NCBI GenBank assembly: GCA_046047235.1
Contig: JBJOII010000022.1
Coordinates: forward strand, 1 to 42,590
DNA from: JBMTVN01 sp046047235
GTDB lineage: Bacteria > Verrucomicrobiota > Verrucomicrobiia > Limisphaerales > JAHDYP01
DNA: 42,590 bases
Direction: 5' to 3'
Under the pieces are notes generated by a model. The model saw only the letters and a program-made list of their open reading frames with translations. It did not search any database and was not told the origin of the DNA. A program made the position numbers and the translations under genes. Positions 10,098 through 19,110 of this stretch are shown one piece after another. The number at the start of each line of letters is the position of its first letter. The first letter of the stretch is position 1.

Positions 10098-10685
10098 TTA
10101 AATCTCCACCGAAAAAGCACCCCGATGCCAAAACGTCGGTGACTTCTCCACCTGCGACGGATCCAGCTTCACCCAACCGCTCTTCCGCCACTCCAACATC
10201 TCCAAATCCTTCTTCCCCACCACCGAAGCCGCAATCAACCGCACATACACATCCAGCGCCACCACCGGATCATCATACTCCATCACCGTCCCATACTTCC
10301 GGTCATACACCACCACCCGCTTGTCCGACTCAATCCGCTGCCCCTGCAAATTCGCCCGAAAACGCTTGCGCAAATCCCGATGCGTCGCATCCATGATCTC
10401 CGCCTCGTTCACCCGCACCGCCGCCAGTAAGGAAGCCAGGGTCGCCTCCTCAAGCCGTAACGGAACCGGCGGCCACGATAAACGGACATCCCGGGACCGA
10501 CGCGGCCGACCAGGCTTCCGCTTGCCAATGCTCGCCGGATCCCGACTCCCATACTCCAACCGGCAGACGGTGCTCCCATCCAGCCGATCCCCCAACAGCC
10601 GCGCCTCCTCAAAGCTCAGCTCCCGAGGAAGCACTTCCAGCTCAGCCGGAACAGCCGTGGGTAGAAGAACAAATTTCAGCCTCAT
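10098..10685 (-). CDS. Hypothetical protein with AT-hook-like basic patch (195 aa)
   Basis: I do not recognise this protein. It is soluble, with no signal peptide or membrane segment. Residues 54-65 form a very basic run containing GRPRR, which resembles the core of an AT-hook, and the C-terminal half is mixed alpha/beta with many charged residues. The frame has the same strong G-ending codon use as the neighbouring minus-strand genes, which supports it being real. It starts at ATG 10685, divergent from the symporter gene, and ends about 180 bases upstream of the sigma factor start, so it is probably outside the sigma operon. A nucleic-acid-binding role is possible but rests only on the short basic patch. 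Confidence 0.6.
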   Translation of the reverse strand: MRLKFVLLPTAVPAELEVLPRELSFEEARLLGDRLDGSTVCRLEYGSRDPASIGKRKPGRPRRSRDVRLSWPPVPLRLEEATLASLLAAVRVNEAEIMDATHRDLRKRFRANLQGQRIESDKRVVVYDRKYGTVMEYDDPVVALDVYVRLIAASVVGKKDLEMLEWRKSGWVKLDPSQVEKSPTFWHRGAFSVEI

Positions 10686-10957
10686 GCTGGCGGAACCTCA
10701 GGTTAGAAATCGATTTACGTCTATGGCCTCGCCACCACGCCCCGCACGCAATATGTCCGTAACTCCGGGAACCTAGTGGCTTGGGCATTAATGAACGAAG
10801 CACAGGTTTTCGTGTCAATGAAGAAGCATTACTTTCTGCCCCAAGCCAGCCTAAGAAAACCCGCAAAACCCTCCCGCCCCGGCCGCACCTCCAACCCCAA
10901 AATACCAAGCCGGTTATGGGTTGCCCTCCAGCCCGTTTGCTGGTTCAAGCAGCGGGC

Positions 10958-12346
10958 ATGAACCCGGTCATCCTAGGATTGCTCGCCTTCATCCTGCTCC
11001 AACTGGGTATCGGTGTCGCCGTCTCACGCAAAATCCGAAACGAAGACGATTACCTCCTCGCCGGACGCAGCCTCGGCCCGGTCCTCGTCTGCCTCAGCGT
11101 CTTCGCTACCTGGTTCGGCGCCGAAACCTGTATCAGCTCCGCCTCCGGCCTCTACGAAAATGGCCTCGCCGGCGGCGCCGCCGAACCCTTCGGCTACGGT
11201 CTCTGCATCATCTTCTACGGCGCCGCCTTCGCCCTCCCGCTCTGGAAAAAACAAGTCACCACCCTCGGCGACTGGTTCCGCCTCCGCTACTCCCCCGGTG
11301 TCGAAAAAATCACCGCAGCCCTCCTCGCCATTACCTCCCTGTTCTGGGCCTCCGCCCAAATCCGGGCCTTCGGACAAGTCCTCACCGCCTCCACCCAGAT
11401 CGATGTCCGCCTCGCCATCCTCCTCGCCGCCTCGGTCGCCATCATCTACACCAGCCTCGGCGGCCTCCGCGCCGATGTCATCACCGATGTCTTCCAGGGC
11501 GGCATCATCATCCTCGGACTCCTCATGCTCCTCGCCCTCGTCCTGCACGATATCGGCGGCCCCGTCGCCGCCTGGAATGCCATTGAGCCGGCCCGACTCA
11601 ACCTCCTGCCCCCGGATGTCTCCGCCTGGGAACGCATCGAAACCTGGCTCGTCCCCGTCTTCGGCTCCGTCACCGCACAGGAGCTGGCCGCCCGCTCCCT
11701 CGCCGCCCGCTCCCCCCAAACCGCCCGCAACGCCACCATCGCAGGCGGTTCGCTCTATATCCTCGTCGGCGCCATCCCCGCCTTCCTCGGACTCATCGCC
11801 CCCTCACTCCTCCCCGAACTCAAGGACGCCGAACAAGTCCTCCCCGCCCTCGCCCAAAACTACCTGCCCACCTTCGCCTACATCCTCTTCGCCGGGGCCC
11901 TCATCTCCGCCATCCTCTCCACCGTCGATAGCAGCCTCCTCGCCGCCTCAGCCCTCATCACCCACAACCTCCTCCCCAAAAACCAGACCCCCGACCGACA
12001 CAACCTCCGCCTCGCCCGCATCGGCGTCATCACCTGCGGCGCCCTCGCCTGCACCCTCGCCCTCAGCGCCAATTCCATCTACGAACTCGTCGAAACCTCC
12101 TCCTCCTTCGGCGGCGCCGGACTCTTCATCCTCATCACCCTCGGCATGCTCAGCCGTCGCGGCGGCAAAACCGCCGCCGCCGCAGCCCTCATCGGCGCCG
12201 CCCTCACCTGGATCCTCTGCTCCCAAATCGAATCCTACCCCGCCCCCTACACCACCTCCCTCGCCATCGGCCTCACCTGCTACCTCGCCTGCACCGTGCT
12301 CCCACAAAAACCTAACCGAGCCAAACCCAACATAAACCCCAAATAA
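10958..12346 (+). CDS. Sodium:solute symporter, SSS family (462 aa)
   Basis: This is an integral membrane carrier with about 12-13 hydrophobic helices. Motifs typical of the sodium/solute symporter family are visible: the N-terminal EDDYLLAGRSLGP, then FATWFGAETCISSASGLYENG, then the SLGGLRADVITDVFQGGIII segment that carries the family signature, and FAGALISAILSTVDSSLLAASA near the C-terminal half. I chose ATG 10958 because family members start directly with the first helix (MNPVILGLLAFILLQLGIG). The longer open frame upstream is basic and Pro-rich and looks non-coding. The substrate cannot be told from sequence. The gene is monocistronic. A perfect 40-bp palindrome begins 29 bases after its stop and may mark the 3' end of the transcript. 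The 272 bases before it, shared with the divergent gene, hold nothing I can name. Confidence 0.9.
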   Translation: MNPVILGLLAFILLQLGIGVAVSRKIRNEDDYLLAGRSLGPVLVCLSVFATWFGAETCISSASGLYENGLAGGAAEPFGYGLCIIFYGAAFALPLWKKQVTTLGDWFRLRYSPGVEKITAALLAITSLFWASAQIRAFGQVLTASTQIDVRLAILLAASVAIIYTSLGGLRADVITDVFQGGIIILGLLMLLALVLHDIGGPVAAWNAIEPARLNLLPPDVSAWERIETWLVPVFGSVTAQELAARSLAARSPQTARNATIAGGSLYILVGAIPAFLGLIAPSLLPELKDAEQVLPALAQNYLPTFAYILFAGALISAILSTVDSSLLAASALITHNLLPKNQTPDRHNLRLARIGVITCGALACTLALSANSIYELVETSSSFGGAGLFILITLGMLSRRGGKTAAAAALIGAALTWILCSQIESYPAPYTTSLAIGLTCYLACTVLPQKPNRAKPNINPK

Positions 12347-12377
12347 CCCCCGCCCAATTTAAATCCCTGATACCGCG

Positions 12378-12413
12378 TACAGATTATTGGGACACGTGTC
12401 CCAATAATCTGTA
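12378..12413. repeat. CACGTG-centred palindrome, copy 1 (perfect)
   Basis: The left arm is TACAGATTATT, the variable bases GGGA, the core CACGTG, the variable bases TCCC, and the right arm AATAATCTGTA. Pairing is perfect and extends two more bases on each side, giving a 40-bp perfect palindrome at 12376-12415. It starts 29 bases after the symporter stop. No T-tract follows on either side, so it is not a standard intrinsic terminator. Confidence 0.9.
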
Positions 12414-12543
12414 CGGCACGTCGTCTGCATTGTGTCCCCCACCGAAAACCTGTTTCCCTGGAAATACTGCGGTTTCCTTCAAATCGAGCCTATAGCACCC
12501 GCAGCCCGCTTGCCTGGAAAGACACGCAACCTCGTACACCGGC

Positions 12544-12579
12544 TACGGATTATTTGCGCACGTGTCCAAATAATCCGTG
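12544..12579. repeat. CACGTG-centred palindrome, copy 2
   Basis: The left arm is TACGGATTATT, then TGCG, CACGTG, TCCA, and the right arm AATAATCCGTG. The length and arms match copy 1. The fourth base pair is G:C here and A:T in copy 1, a compensated change. The inner variable block is imperfect (one C/C mismatch and one G/T pair). It lies 75 bases before the chosen sulfatase start. Confidence 0.85.
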
Positions 12580-12641
12580 CGACTATGAGACTCAGGCTTT
12601 GGTTAAGGCTTCCCGAACTTGTCATGCGACCCTTGCAGATC

Positions 12642-12658
12642 GCATGCTCCGTGCATGC
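12642..12658 (+). promoter_or_regulatory. Small dyad overlapping the sulfatase start codon
   Basis: GCATGC, five bases, then GCATGC. The second half contains the ATG at 12655. In RNA it could fold into a short hairpin over the start, and in DNA it could be an operator. No Shine-Dalgarno sequence is visible nearby. It is short enough to be chance. Confidence 0.25.
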
Positions 12659-14079
12659 AGGCCCTCATTCGTTTTGGCACGCTGATGCTTGTCAGTCTGG
12701 TTGTCACTGGAACGCTGGAAGCCCGTCAGCCAGCACCACGCACCAAGCCCAACATCATCTTCATTCTCGCGGACGATCTTGGCTACGGGGATCTCGGCAG
12801 CTATGGCCAAGCCAGGATTCAAACTCCGCATCTGGACCGGATGGCTGACGAGGGCATGCGTTTTGAACAGTTCTATGCCGGCTCAACGGTTTGTGCTCCC
12901 TCGCGCAGCGTCCTGATGACGGGCATGCATATGGGGCACACTCGCGTCCGTGGAAATGCAGGTCCCGAAGGGTCCGGGCCCCAGATGCTTCACAGCGAGG
13001 ATGTGACGGTAGCTGAGATGCTCAAGGAGGCCGGCTATGCGACAGCGCTGGTGGGCAAGTGGGGTCTGGGGATGCCGGGTGATGAAGGGGTGCCACACCG
13101 TCAGGGCTTTGATCACTTCTATGGTTTCCTGAGCCAGCATCGGGCCCATAACCACTATCCGGAATACCTCTGGCACAACGACACGAAGGTTGAGCTCCCC
13201 AATCCTGTGGTTCCCGTGGGCAACCACGGCGGGGGCTACTCCACCAATGGGCTGCTGTATGCCGACGATCTGTTCGCCGAGGAAGCCCTGCGCTATGTCT
13301 CAGAGCATCATCGCGACCCCTTCTTTCTTTACCTGTCTTTCGTGGTTCCGCACGCGAACAATGAACGCACCCGCATGCTGAAGGACGGGCAGGAGGTTCC
13401 GTCGTACGATCCCTATGCCGGGGAGGAGTGGATCAACCCGCACAAGGGTCAGGCGGCCATGATCACCCGGATGGACCGTCACATCGGAAGGTTGTTCAAG
13501 CGGCTGAGGGACCTGGGTATCGATGAGCAAACCCTGGTGATTTTCACCTCGGACAATGGCCCGCATCGCGAAGGAGGGAATGATCCAAAGTTCTTTGAAG
13601 CTTCCGGCCCGCTGCGCGGCATCAAGCGCGCTCTGACTGACGGCGGTATACGCGTTCCGTTCATTGTGCGTTGGCCGGGGCAGGTGGCCCCGGGACAGAC
13701 ATCCGGTCATGTTGGTTATTTTGGGGATTTCATGGCCACCGCTGCCGAGCTGGCAGGCGGGGAAGTGCCGGCTGGATGTGACAGCATCAGTCTGGTTCCG
13801 ACGCTGCTGGGTCATGCAGCACGGCAACATCAGCATCCCTATCTGTATTGGGAATTTCATGAGGGCGGCTTTGACCAGGCGGTGATTCTGGAAGGTCGGT
13901 GGAAGGGGATACGGCTAGGTCGCTTGTCGGCACCCATCGAGATTTACGACCTGCATGCGGACGTGGGTGAAGCGCGGAATCTGGCAGCCGAGCGCAAGGA
14001 TCTTGTGGCTGAGATGGGCCTGATCATGCATCAGGCGCATGGCGAGAACCCGCTCTGGCCGATTCGGGAGAAGAAATAG
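12655..14079 (+). CDS. Secreted S1-family (formylglycine) sulfatase (474 aa)
   Basis: A type I sulfatase hydrolyses sulfate esters, often on algal or host polysaccharides. The active-site signature CAPSRS is present with Cys80 as the residue converted to formylglycine. The first metal site (ILADDLGYGD, Asp40-41), VGKWGLG and the later IFTSDNGPHREGG complete the family fold. The length is normal. An N-terminal signal peptide (RFGTLMLVSLVVTG, cut near residue 23) sends it to the periplasm or outside. I prefer ATG 12655 over an in-frame TTG at 12619 because it starts directly with the signal peptide. It is followed 91 bases later by a large secreted protein in the same direction. The substrate is unknown. 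No sulfatase-maturing enzyme is in the window. Confidence 0.93.
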   Translation: MQALIRFGTLMLVSLVVTGTLEARQPAPRTKPNIIFILADDLGYGDLGSYGQARIQTPHLDRMADEGMRFEQFYAGSTVCAPSRSVLMTGMHMGHTRVRGNAGPEGSGPQMLHSEDVTVAEMLKEAGYATALVGKWGLGMPGDEGVPHRQGFDHFYGFLSQHRAHNHYPEYLWHNDTKVELPNPVVPVGNHGGGYSTNGLLYADDLFAEEALRYVSEHHRDPFFLYLSFVVPHANNERTRMLKDGQEVPSYDPYAGEEWINPHKGQAAMITRMDRHIGRLFKRLRDLGIDEQTLVIFTSDNGPHREGGNDPKFFEASGPLRGIKRALTDGGIRVPFIVRWPGQVAPGQTSGHVGYFGDFMATAAELAGGEVPAGCDSISLVPTLLGHAARQHQHPYLYWEFHEGGFDQAVILEGRWKGIRLGRLSAPIEIYDLHADVGEARNLAAERKDLVAEMGLIMHQAHGENPLWPIREKK

Positions 14080-14170
14080 CATCCGACCGGAGGGCCCTTT
14101 GATTTGAGGGTGGCTTATCGATGGGCCGGCGAGTAGGTTGCCCATCAACCTCTTCGCAAAGGGATCACTG

Positions 14171-17100
14171 ATGGATTATCGCCATGCCGCCCCCCGACCT
14201 GTCCGATTCGTCCGATACACCCGGGTTCTTTCGTTCCTGATTGCTGTTGGTTTCTTCCTGGGCTGCGGCGGTTACGCGTTGGCCCAGCCGCTCCGGATTA
14301 CGGAGTTCATGACCATTGCTGACCAGGGGATTCGGGATGAGGACGGCGAGATGCAGGACTGGATTGAGCTGTACAATCCCGGGCGCAGTTCCGTATCCCT
14401 TGCGGGCTGGCATCTGACAGATGACCAGACCAACCCGGCGAAGTGGACCTTTCCTTCCGGGACTTTAGGTCCCCGGGAGTTTTTGGTGGTGCTGGCTTCG
14501 GGCAAGGATCGCACGGCTCCGGACGGGCCCTGGTGGCACACCAACTTCAAGCTGGACCGGGAGGGGGAGTATCTTGCACTTGTGCCCCCCACGGGGTTTC
14601 TACCGGCGAGCGAATGGTATCCGGCTTATCCGCCACAACTGCCGAACAGCACGTATGGCGTCGGCATGGAGTCGAGCGCACAGCCAATCATCGGGCCGGT
14701 TGCAGCGGCCCGGTTGCTTTCGCCACTGGTTGACCAGGGAGGCCTTGCATGGACTGAAAGCGGATTTAACGACGGCCGCTGGTCGGCTGTGGCCCTCCCT
14801 GTCGGCTACGAGATCTCTGGGGGCGGCGGCGGGCCCGATCCGGATTTGGTCGATGTAACCTTGCCGGAGAACTTCATCATTCCCACTTCGTACAACTCCC
14901 CGGGCGGGGAGGAGGTTGAGAAGGCCATCGACAACAATCCCGCGACCAAATACCTGAACTTTGACAAGGTGAATGCGGGTTTCACCCTGACCCCGGAATC
15001 GGCGACTACGGTTGTCCGCGGCCTGCGATTCACGTCGGCCAATGACGCACCGGAGCGCGATCCTACCTCCTTCACCCTGGAAGGTTCGCAGGACGGCGCG
15101 GTGTTTTCCTTGATTGCGCAAGGGAACATTCCCGATTTCATGGATCGATTCTTTACCGTGGAGGTTGGGTTCAGCAATGACATGGCCTATCGGCATTATC
15201 GTCTGCTCTTCCCCACGGTACGGAACGCCGCTGGAGCCGTGGCAATGCAGATCGCCGAGGTGGAGCTGCTGGGTTTCAGCGGGCCGCCGCCGCCTGCGTT
15301 TCCGGACATCATCCAGACGGATGTCTCTGACCTGGTTTACCTGCAGGCTGCTTCGGTTTATCTGCGTGTCCCGTTCAACCTGGAGGAAGGGACCCCTTTG
15401 GATGACGTGGTATTGCGCATGCGGTATGACGACGGGTTCGTGGCCTATCTGAACGGAGTGCCGGTAGCTTCAGCCAACGCCCCTCTATCACCGGGCTATG
15501 CCTCGGCAGCCATGACGGACCGTCCGAGTGCTGCCGCAGCCCGGGCTGAGGACTTCGCGATTCCGACTGCCGCCCAGCTGCTGCAGCCGGGCATGAACAT
15601 GCTGGCAATTCATGCTCTCAACGACCAGGCCGTCAGCCCGGAGTTTCTCCTGGGCGCCGAACTACTCAACGCTCCCGTGACGCTTGGTGCCTCAGGTTTC
15701 CTGACCACGCCCACACCCGGCTCCGCCAACCCGCAAGCCAGCCAAGGGCGGGTGGCCGAACCTGTCCCCAGTCTCGCTCGCGGATTTTATCCCTCCTCTA
15801 TAGAAGTCCAGCTCACCTGTGCCACCGAGAACGCCTCGATCGTCTACACCACCGACGGCAGTGAGCCGACGGCGGGCAGTGCGGTGTATTCGGGTCCGAT
15901 CCTGATCACACGGTCCGGGCCGCTGCGTGCGATGGCGATTCGCGACGGATGGATTTCGTCTGCTCCCATTGCGCACACCTATCTAATCAGGAGTGAGATT
16001 ATTCAACAGAATGCTGCGGCAGCGGCGGATCGTGGTTTTCCATCCACCTGGGGCGGAGTCACTGCAGACTACGACATGGACCAGACGATGGTTGCTTCGC
16101 GAGGTCTGGATCTCTACGGGGGCGTTTATGCCAACTCCATTCGGAACGACCTGATGTCCATTCCGTCGATCGCCTTGTCCATGGAGGTGGATGACTTGTT
16201 CGGTCCGCTCGGTATTTATTCCAACCCGGAGAACCGGGGAGATGCCTGGGAACGTCCGGTGTCGGTTGAACTGATTGATCCTGCGAATCCGGAGAACACG
16301 TTCCAGGCGGATGCGGGTGTTCGGATTCAGGGGGCTGCGTTTCGTCGTTTTGATCTCACCATGAAGAAGTCCTTCCGGCTGGTGTTTCGTGAGAGCTATG
16401 GCCCGACCTGGCTGGAGTATCCCTTGTTTGGACCTGAGGCGGCCGACCGCTTCAACACCGTGGTCCTGCGCGCCAACAGCAACGATGCCTGGCCTTGGGG
16501 CGGGGGTGGTGCCCTCTACATCCGCGATGCATTTGCCATGGAGACCGCGCGCGACATGGGCATGGTGTCCTCGCACTCCGCTTTCATGCACCTTTATCTA
16601 AACGGTCACTACTGGGGTTTATATAACCCGGTGGAGAGACCGGATGCCGCGTTCTCTTCCACCTATCACGGAGGCGATCGTGATGCCTGGGACGCATTGA
16701 ACCAGGACAGTGTGCCGGATGGAAATCCTGATGCATGGAACCGCATGTTGGGGGTTCTGGCGGAGAACATGGCGAACAATGAAGTCTACTACCGGATCCA
16801 GGGGCTCAATCCGGACGGCACACGCAACCCAGATTACGAGGACCTGCTCGATATCGACAACCTGATCGACTACATGATCATGAACCTCTACATCGGCAAC
16901 GGCGACTGGCCTCATCGCAACTTCTGGGTTGGCCGGGACCGTGAAGGATTGGAGGGCTTCCAGTTTTATCCATGGGATAGTGAGACTGCGCTGGGGATGA
17001 CAGGGTTGCAGGCCAACCGCACCGGGGTGACGGATGGTGTGGCTCGGCCTTACGCTGCAGCCCGATCCAACTCGGATTTCCTGATGCGTTTTGCCGACCG

Positions 17101-18958
17101 GGTGCACCGGCACTTCTCGCCGGGCGGGGCGCTGTATGTGAATCCGCTTCAGCCTGCGTGGGATCCGGCGTCCCCGGAGAACAACCCTTCCGCTGCACGC
17201 TTCAACCGAATCGCCACCTATGTCGAGGGGGCCATCGTGGGTGAAGCTGTTCGGTGGGGTGACCAGATGAATGCCAGCCCCTACACTCCGCTGGGGAACT
17301 GGCAACCAACCCGGAACAGCCTGCTGCAGGATTTCTTCCCGCAGCGCTCGGCCATCGTGCTGGACCAATTCCGCGCGGCCGGACTTTATCCGCGCACGGA
17401 TGCGCCGGCTACGAGTCATCCTGGCGGATCGGTTGAAGCCGGATATCCGCTGGTGTTGTCCGTGCCCAAGGGTACGATCTATTACACCACCGACGGCAGC
17501 GACCCGCGTCAGCCGGTGGACGTCGAGGTGGTTTCCCAGGATCTTCTCGTTGGCACCAACACGGTGAAGCGCGCCCTTGTGCCGTCCACGACCAATGGCG
17601 GCAGTGCGCTGGGCTCGAGCTGGTACACCGGGATCACAGGCTTCAACGACTCCGCGTGGTCCACCGGAAACCGGGGTGTGGGTTATGACATCCAAAGCGA
17701 CTATCTGCCGTATATCGGGACGAGTGTGTACACCTCAATGTTCGGCATCAACGGTTCGGCCTTCATTCGCATTCCATTCAACATCGGTCTGAGCCCGTTG
17801 CCGGAGTGGAACGATCTTGTGCTACGGGCACGCTACGACGACGGCTTCATCGCGTATCTCAACGGCGTGCAGGTGGCATCGGCCAACGCTCCGGGTGCGC
17901 CGGCCTGGAACTCCGTCGCCACGCAGGCTCATGACGATACCGTGGCGGTCCTACTGGAGACGTTCGACCTGACCGATCACCTGGCGTTGCTGGAGCCGGG
18001 AGAAAACCTTCTCGCAGTCCACGCCCTGAATCTCTCCACCACCAGTTCAGATTTGCTTTTCGATGCAGAACTGGAAGCCAGACAGACCCGCATCATTGGT
18101 GAAGAACCGGCCGCACGCGTTTATACAGGGCCCATCGCGATTGATGATCTAACGACGATCCGTGCGCGCACGTTGGACAACGGCGAGTGGAGCGCGCTTA
18201 CCGAGGCTACCTTCATCGTCGGCAACCCCCGGCTGGTGATTTCCGAGCTGCACTATCACCCGGCTGACCCGTCGGGCAGCGAACTCGCGGCAGGGTTTCT
18301 CGATAGCGACGAGTTCGAGTTCGTTGAATTGTACAATGCAGGAACAGGCTCCCTGGACTTGCGGGGAGTCCGCTTCGTCGACGGCGTCGAGTTCTCCTTT
18401 CCCACCACGCCCCTGGTCTCGCTCAAGGCGGGTGAGACACTGCTGCTGGTTTCGAATCCGGCAGCCTTCGAACTGCGCTATGGTCCCGGCCTACCGGTCG
18501 CCGGCGCGTATACCGGACGTTTCTCCAATGGGGGTGAGCGTGTGGCAATCCAGGATGTCGATGGCAAGAGCCTGGTGGCGTTCGGATACTCCACCCTGGC
18601 CCCATGGCCGATGACCCCCGATGGCCTGGGTCCTTCGCTGACGCTGATCAACGCCAACGCGGACCCGTCTGATCCTGCGAGCTGGGTTGCCAGTTCAGTT
18701 TGGGGCGGAACCCCGAGCCTGGTAGGGACCCTGGCGGCGCCACACATTCAAGGCGTTGTCCGTAGTGAATCGAGTGTCACGCTCCAGCTAAAGGTTCAAC
18801 CCGGGAAGACGTACTCAGTTCAGGGCACGACCGATTTGGAAGCCGGATGGGAGGTGGTTGAGAATCTGCCTGCAGCCACTAGTGATTCCATAGAGATCAG
18901 CATTCCCTGGTCTTCCGATACCCCGGCTGCTTTCTATCGCGTCGTTGAATTACCTTAG
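14171..18958 (+). CDS. Secreted lamin-tail / CotH / chitobiase-domain protein (1595 aa)
   Basis: A signal peptide (about 1-37, cut after ALA) is followed by a lamin-tail domain (about 38-140). A discoidin-like domain comes next (about 221-373, containing AIDNNPATKYLNFDK and SANDAPERDPTSFTLEGS). A chitobiase C-terminal-like domain follows (about 538-605, IVYTTDGSEPTAGSAVYSG), then a CotH kinase-like domain (about 660-935, GVRIQGAAFRRFD to FYPWDSETALGM). A second chitobiase-like segment (about 1076-1120), a second lamin-tail domain (about 1353-1477, LVISELHYHPADPSG) and a C-terminal module ending in AAFYRVVELP complete it. The start ATG 14171 has AAAGGGA upstream. CotH proteins can phosphorylate secreted proteins, but activity here is unproven. 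The discoidin-like domain is related to the triple repeat in the 21.6-25.2 kb gene, pointing to a shared ligand or surface. Confidence 0.9.
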   Translation: MDYRHAAPRPVRFVRYTRVLSFLIAVGFFLGCGGYALAQPLRITEFMTIADQGIRDEDGEMQDWIELYNPGRSSVSLAGWHLTDDQTNPAKWTFPSGTLGPREFLVVLASGKDRTAPDGPWWHTNFKLDREGEYLALVPPTGFLPASEWYPAYPPQLPNSTYGVGMESSAQPIIGPVAAARLLSPLVDQGGLAWTESGFNDGRWSAVALPVGYEISGGGGGPDPDLVDVTLPENFIIPTSYNSPGGEEVEKAIDNNPATKYLNFDKVNAGFTLTPESATTVVRGLRFTSANDAPERDPTSFTLEGSQDGAVFSLIAQGNIPDFMDRFFTVEVGFSNDMAYRHYRLLFPTVRNAAGAVAMQIAEVELLGFSGPPPPAFPDIIQTDVSDLVYLQAASVYLRVPFNLEEGTPLDDVVLRMRYDDGFVAYLNGVPVASANAPLSPGYASAAMTDRPSAAAARAEDFAIPTAAQLLQPGMNMLAIHALNDQAVSPEFLLGAELLNAPVTLGASGFLTTPTPGSANPQASQGRVAEPVPSLARGFYPSSIEVQLTCATENASIVYTTDGSEPTAGSAVYSGPILITRSGPLRAMAIRDGWISSAPIAHTYLIRSEIIQQNAAAAADRGFPSTWGGVTADYDMDQTMVASRGLDLYGGVYANSIRNDLMSIPSIALSMEVDDLFGPLGIYSNPENRGDAWERPVSVELIDPANPENTFQADAGVRIQGAAFRRFDLTMKKSFRLVFRESYGPTWLEYPLFGPEAADRFNTVVLRANSNDAWPWGGGGALYIRDAFAMETARDMGMVSSHSAFMHLYLNGHYWGLYNPVERPDAAFSSTYHGGDRDAWDALNQDSVPDGNPDAWNRMLGVLAENMANNEVYYRIQGLNPDGTRNPDYEDLLDIDNLIDYMIMNLYIGNGDWPHRNFWVGRDREGLEGFQFYPWDSETALGMTGLQANRTGVTDGVARPYAAARSNSDFLMRFADRVHRHFSPGGALYVNPLQPAWDPASPENNPSAARFNRIATYVEGAIVGEAVRWGDQMNASPYTPLGNWQPTRNSLLQDFFPQRSAIVLDQFRAAGLYPRTDAPATSHPGGSVEAGYPLVLSVPKGTIYYTTDGSDPRQPVDVEVVSQDLLVGTNTVKRALVPSTTNGGSALGSSWYTGITGFNDSAWSTGNRGVGYDIQSDYLPYIGTSVYTSMFGINGSAFIRIPFNIGLSPLPEWNDLVLRARYDDGFIAYLNGVQVASANAPGAPAWNSVATQAHDDTVAVLLETFDLTDHLALLEPGENLLAVHALNLSTTSSDLLFDAELEARQTRIIGEEPAARVYTGPIAIDDLTTIRARTLDNGEWSALTEATFIVGNPRLVISELHYHPADPSGSELAAGFLDSDEFEFVELYNAGTGSLDLRGVRFVDGVEFSFPTTPLVSLKAGETLLLVSNPAAFELRYGPGLPVAGAYTGRFSNGGERVAIQDVDGKSLVAFGYSTLAPWPMTPDGLGPSLTLINANADPSDPASWVASSVWGGTPSLVGTLAAPHIQGVVRSESSVTLQLKVQPGKTYSVQGTTDLEAGWEVVENLPAATSDSIEISIPWSSDTPAAFYRVVELP

Positions 18959-19110
18959 CGGGCCGAGCGCCATGGCGAGCAAACTGCAACTTCGGGTTGA
19001 AACAGTCATGGAGGCTGGCACAGTGTGGTGGCTCCGGCCGGAAGAATTACCACCAGCACAGAGCGTGGTCTGGAGTCCGGTGACCCGCGGGAAACGGGTT
19101 CGATGCGACC

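Larger units (their letters stand above)
12347..12654. other. Intergenic stretch with two palindromic repeats
   Basis: About 308 bases separate the symporter and sulfatase genes. No convincing coding frame is seen. It contains the first two copies of the CACGTG-centred palindrome (12378-12413 and 12544-12579), 130 bases apart, and a small dyad that runs into the sulfatase start. The sequence between the copies shows no terminal inverted repeats or transposase remnant that I can see. Confidence 0.7.

Noticed and set aside
11013..12335. A 440-codon Ser/Pro-rich frame in the symporter region
   Set aside because: Frame-shifted shadow of the symporter, whose membrane helices and family motifs are clear.
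12376..12415. Reading the perfect palindrome as an ordinary intrinsic terminator of the symporter
   Set aside because: No T-tract on either strand, AT-rich outer arms, and related copies occur at sites without the same gene-end geometry.
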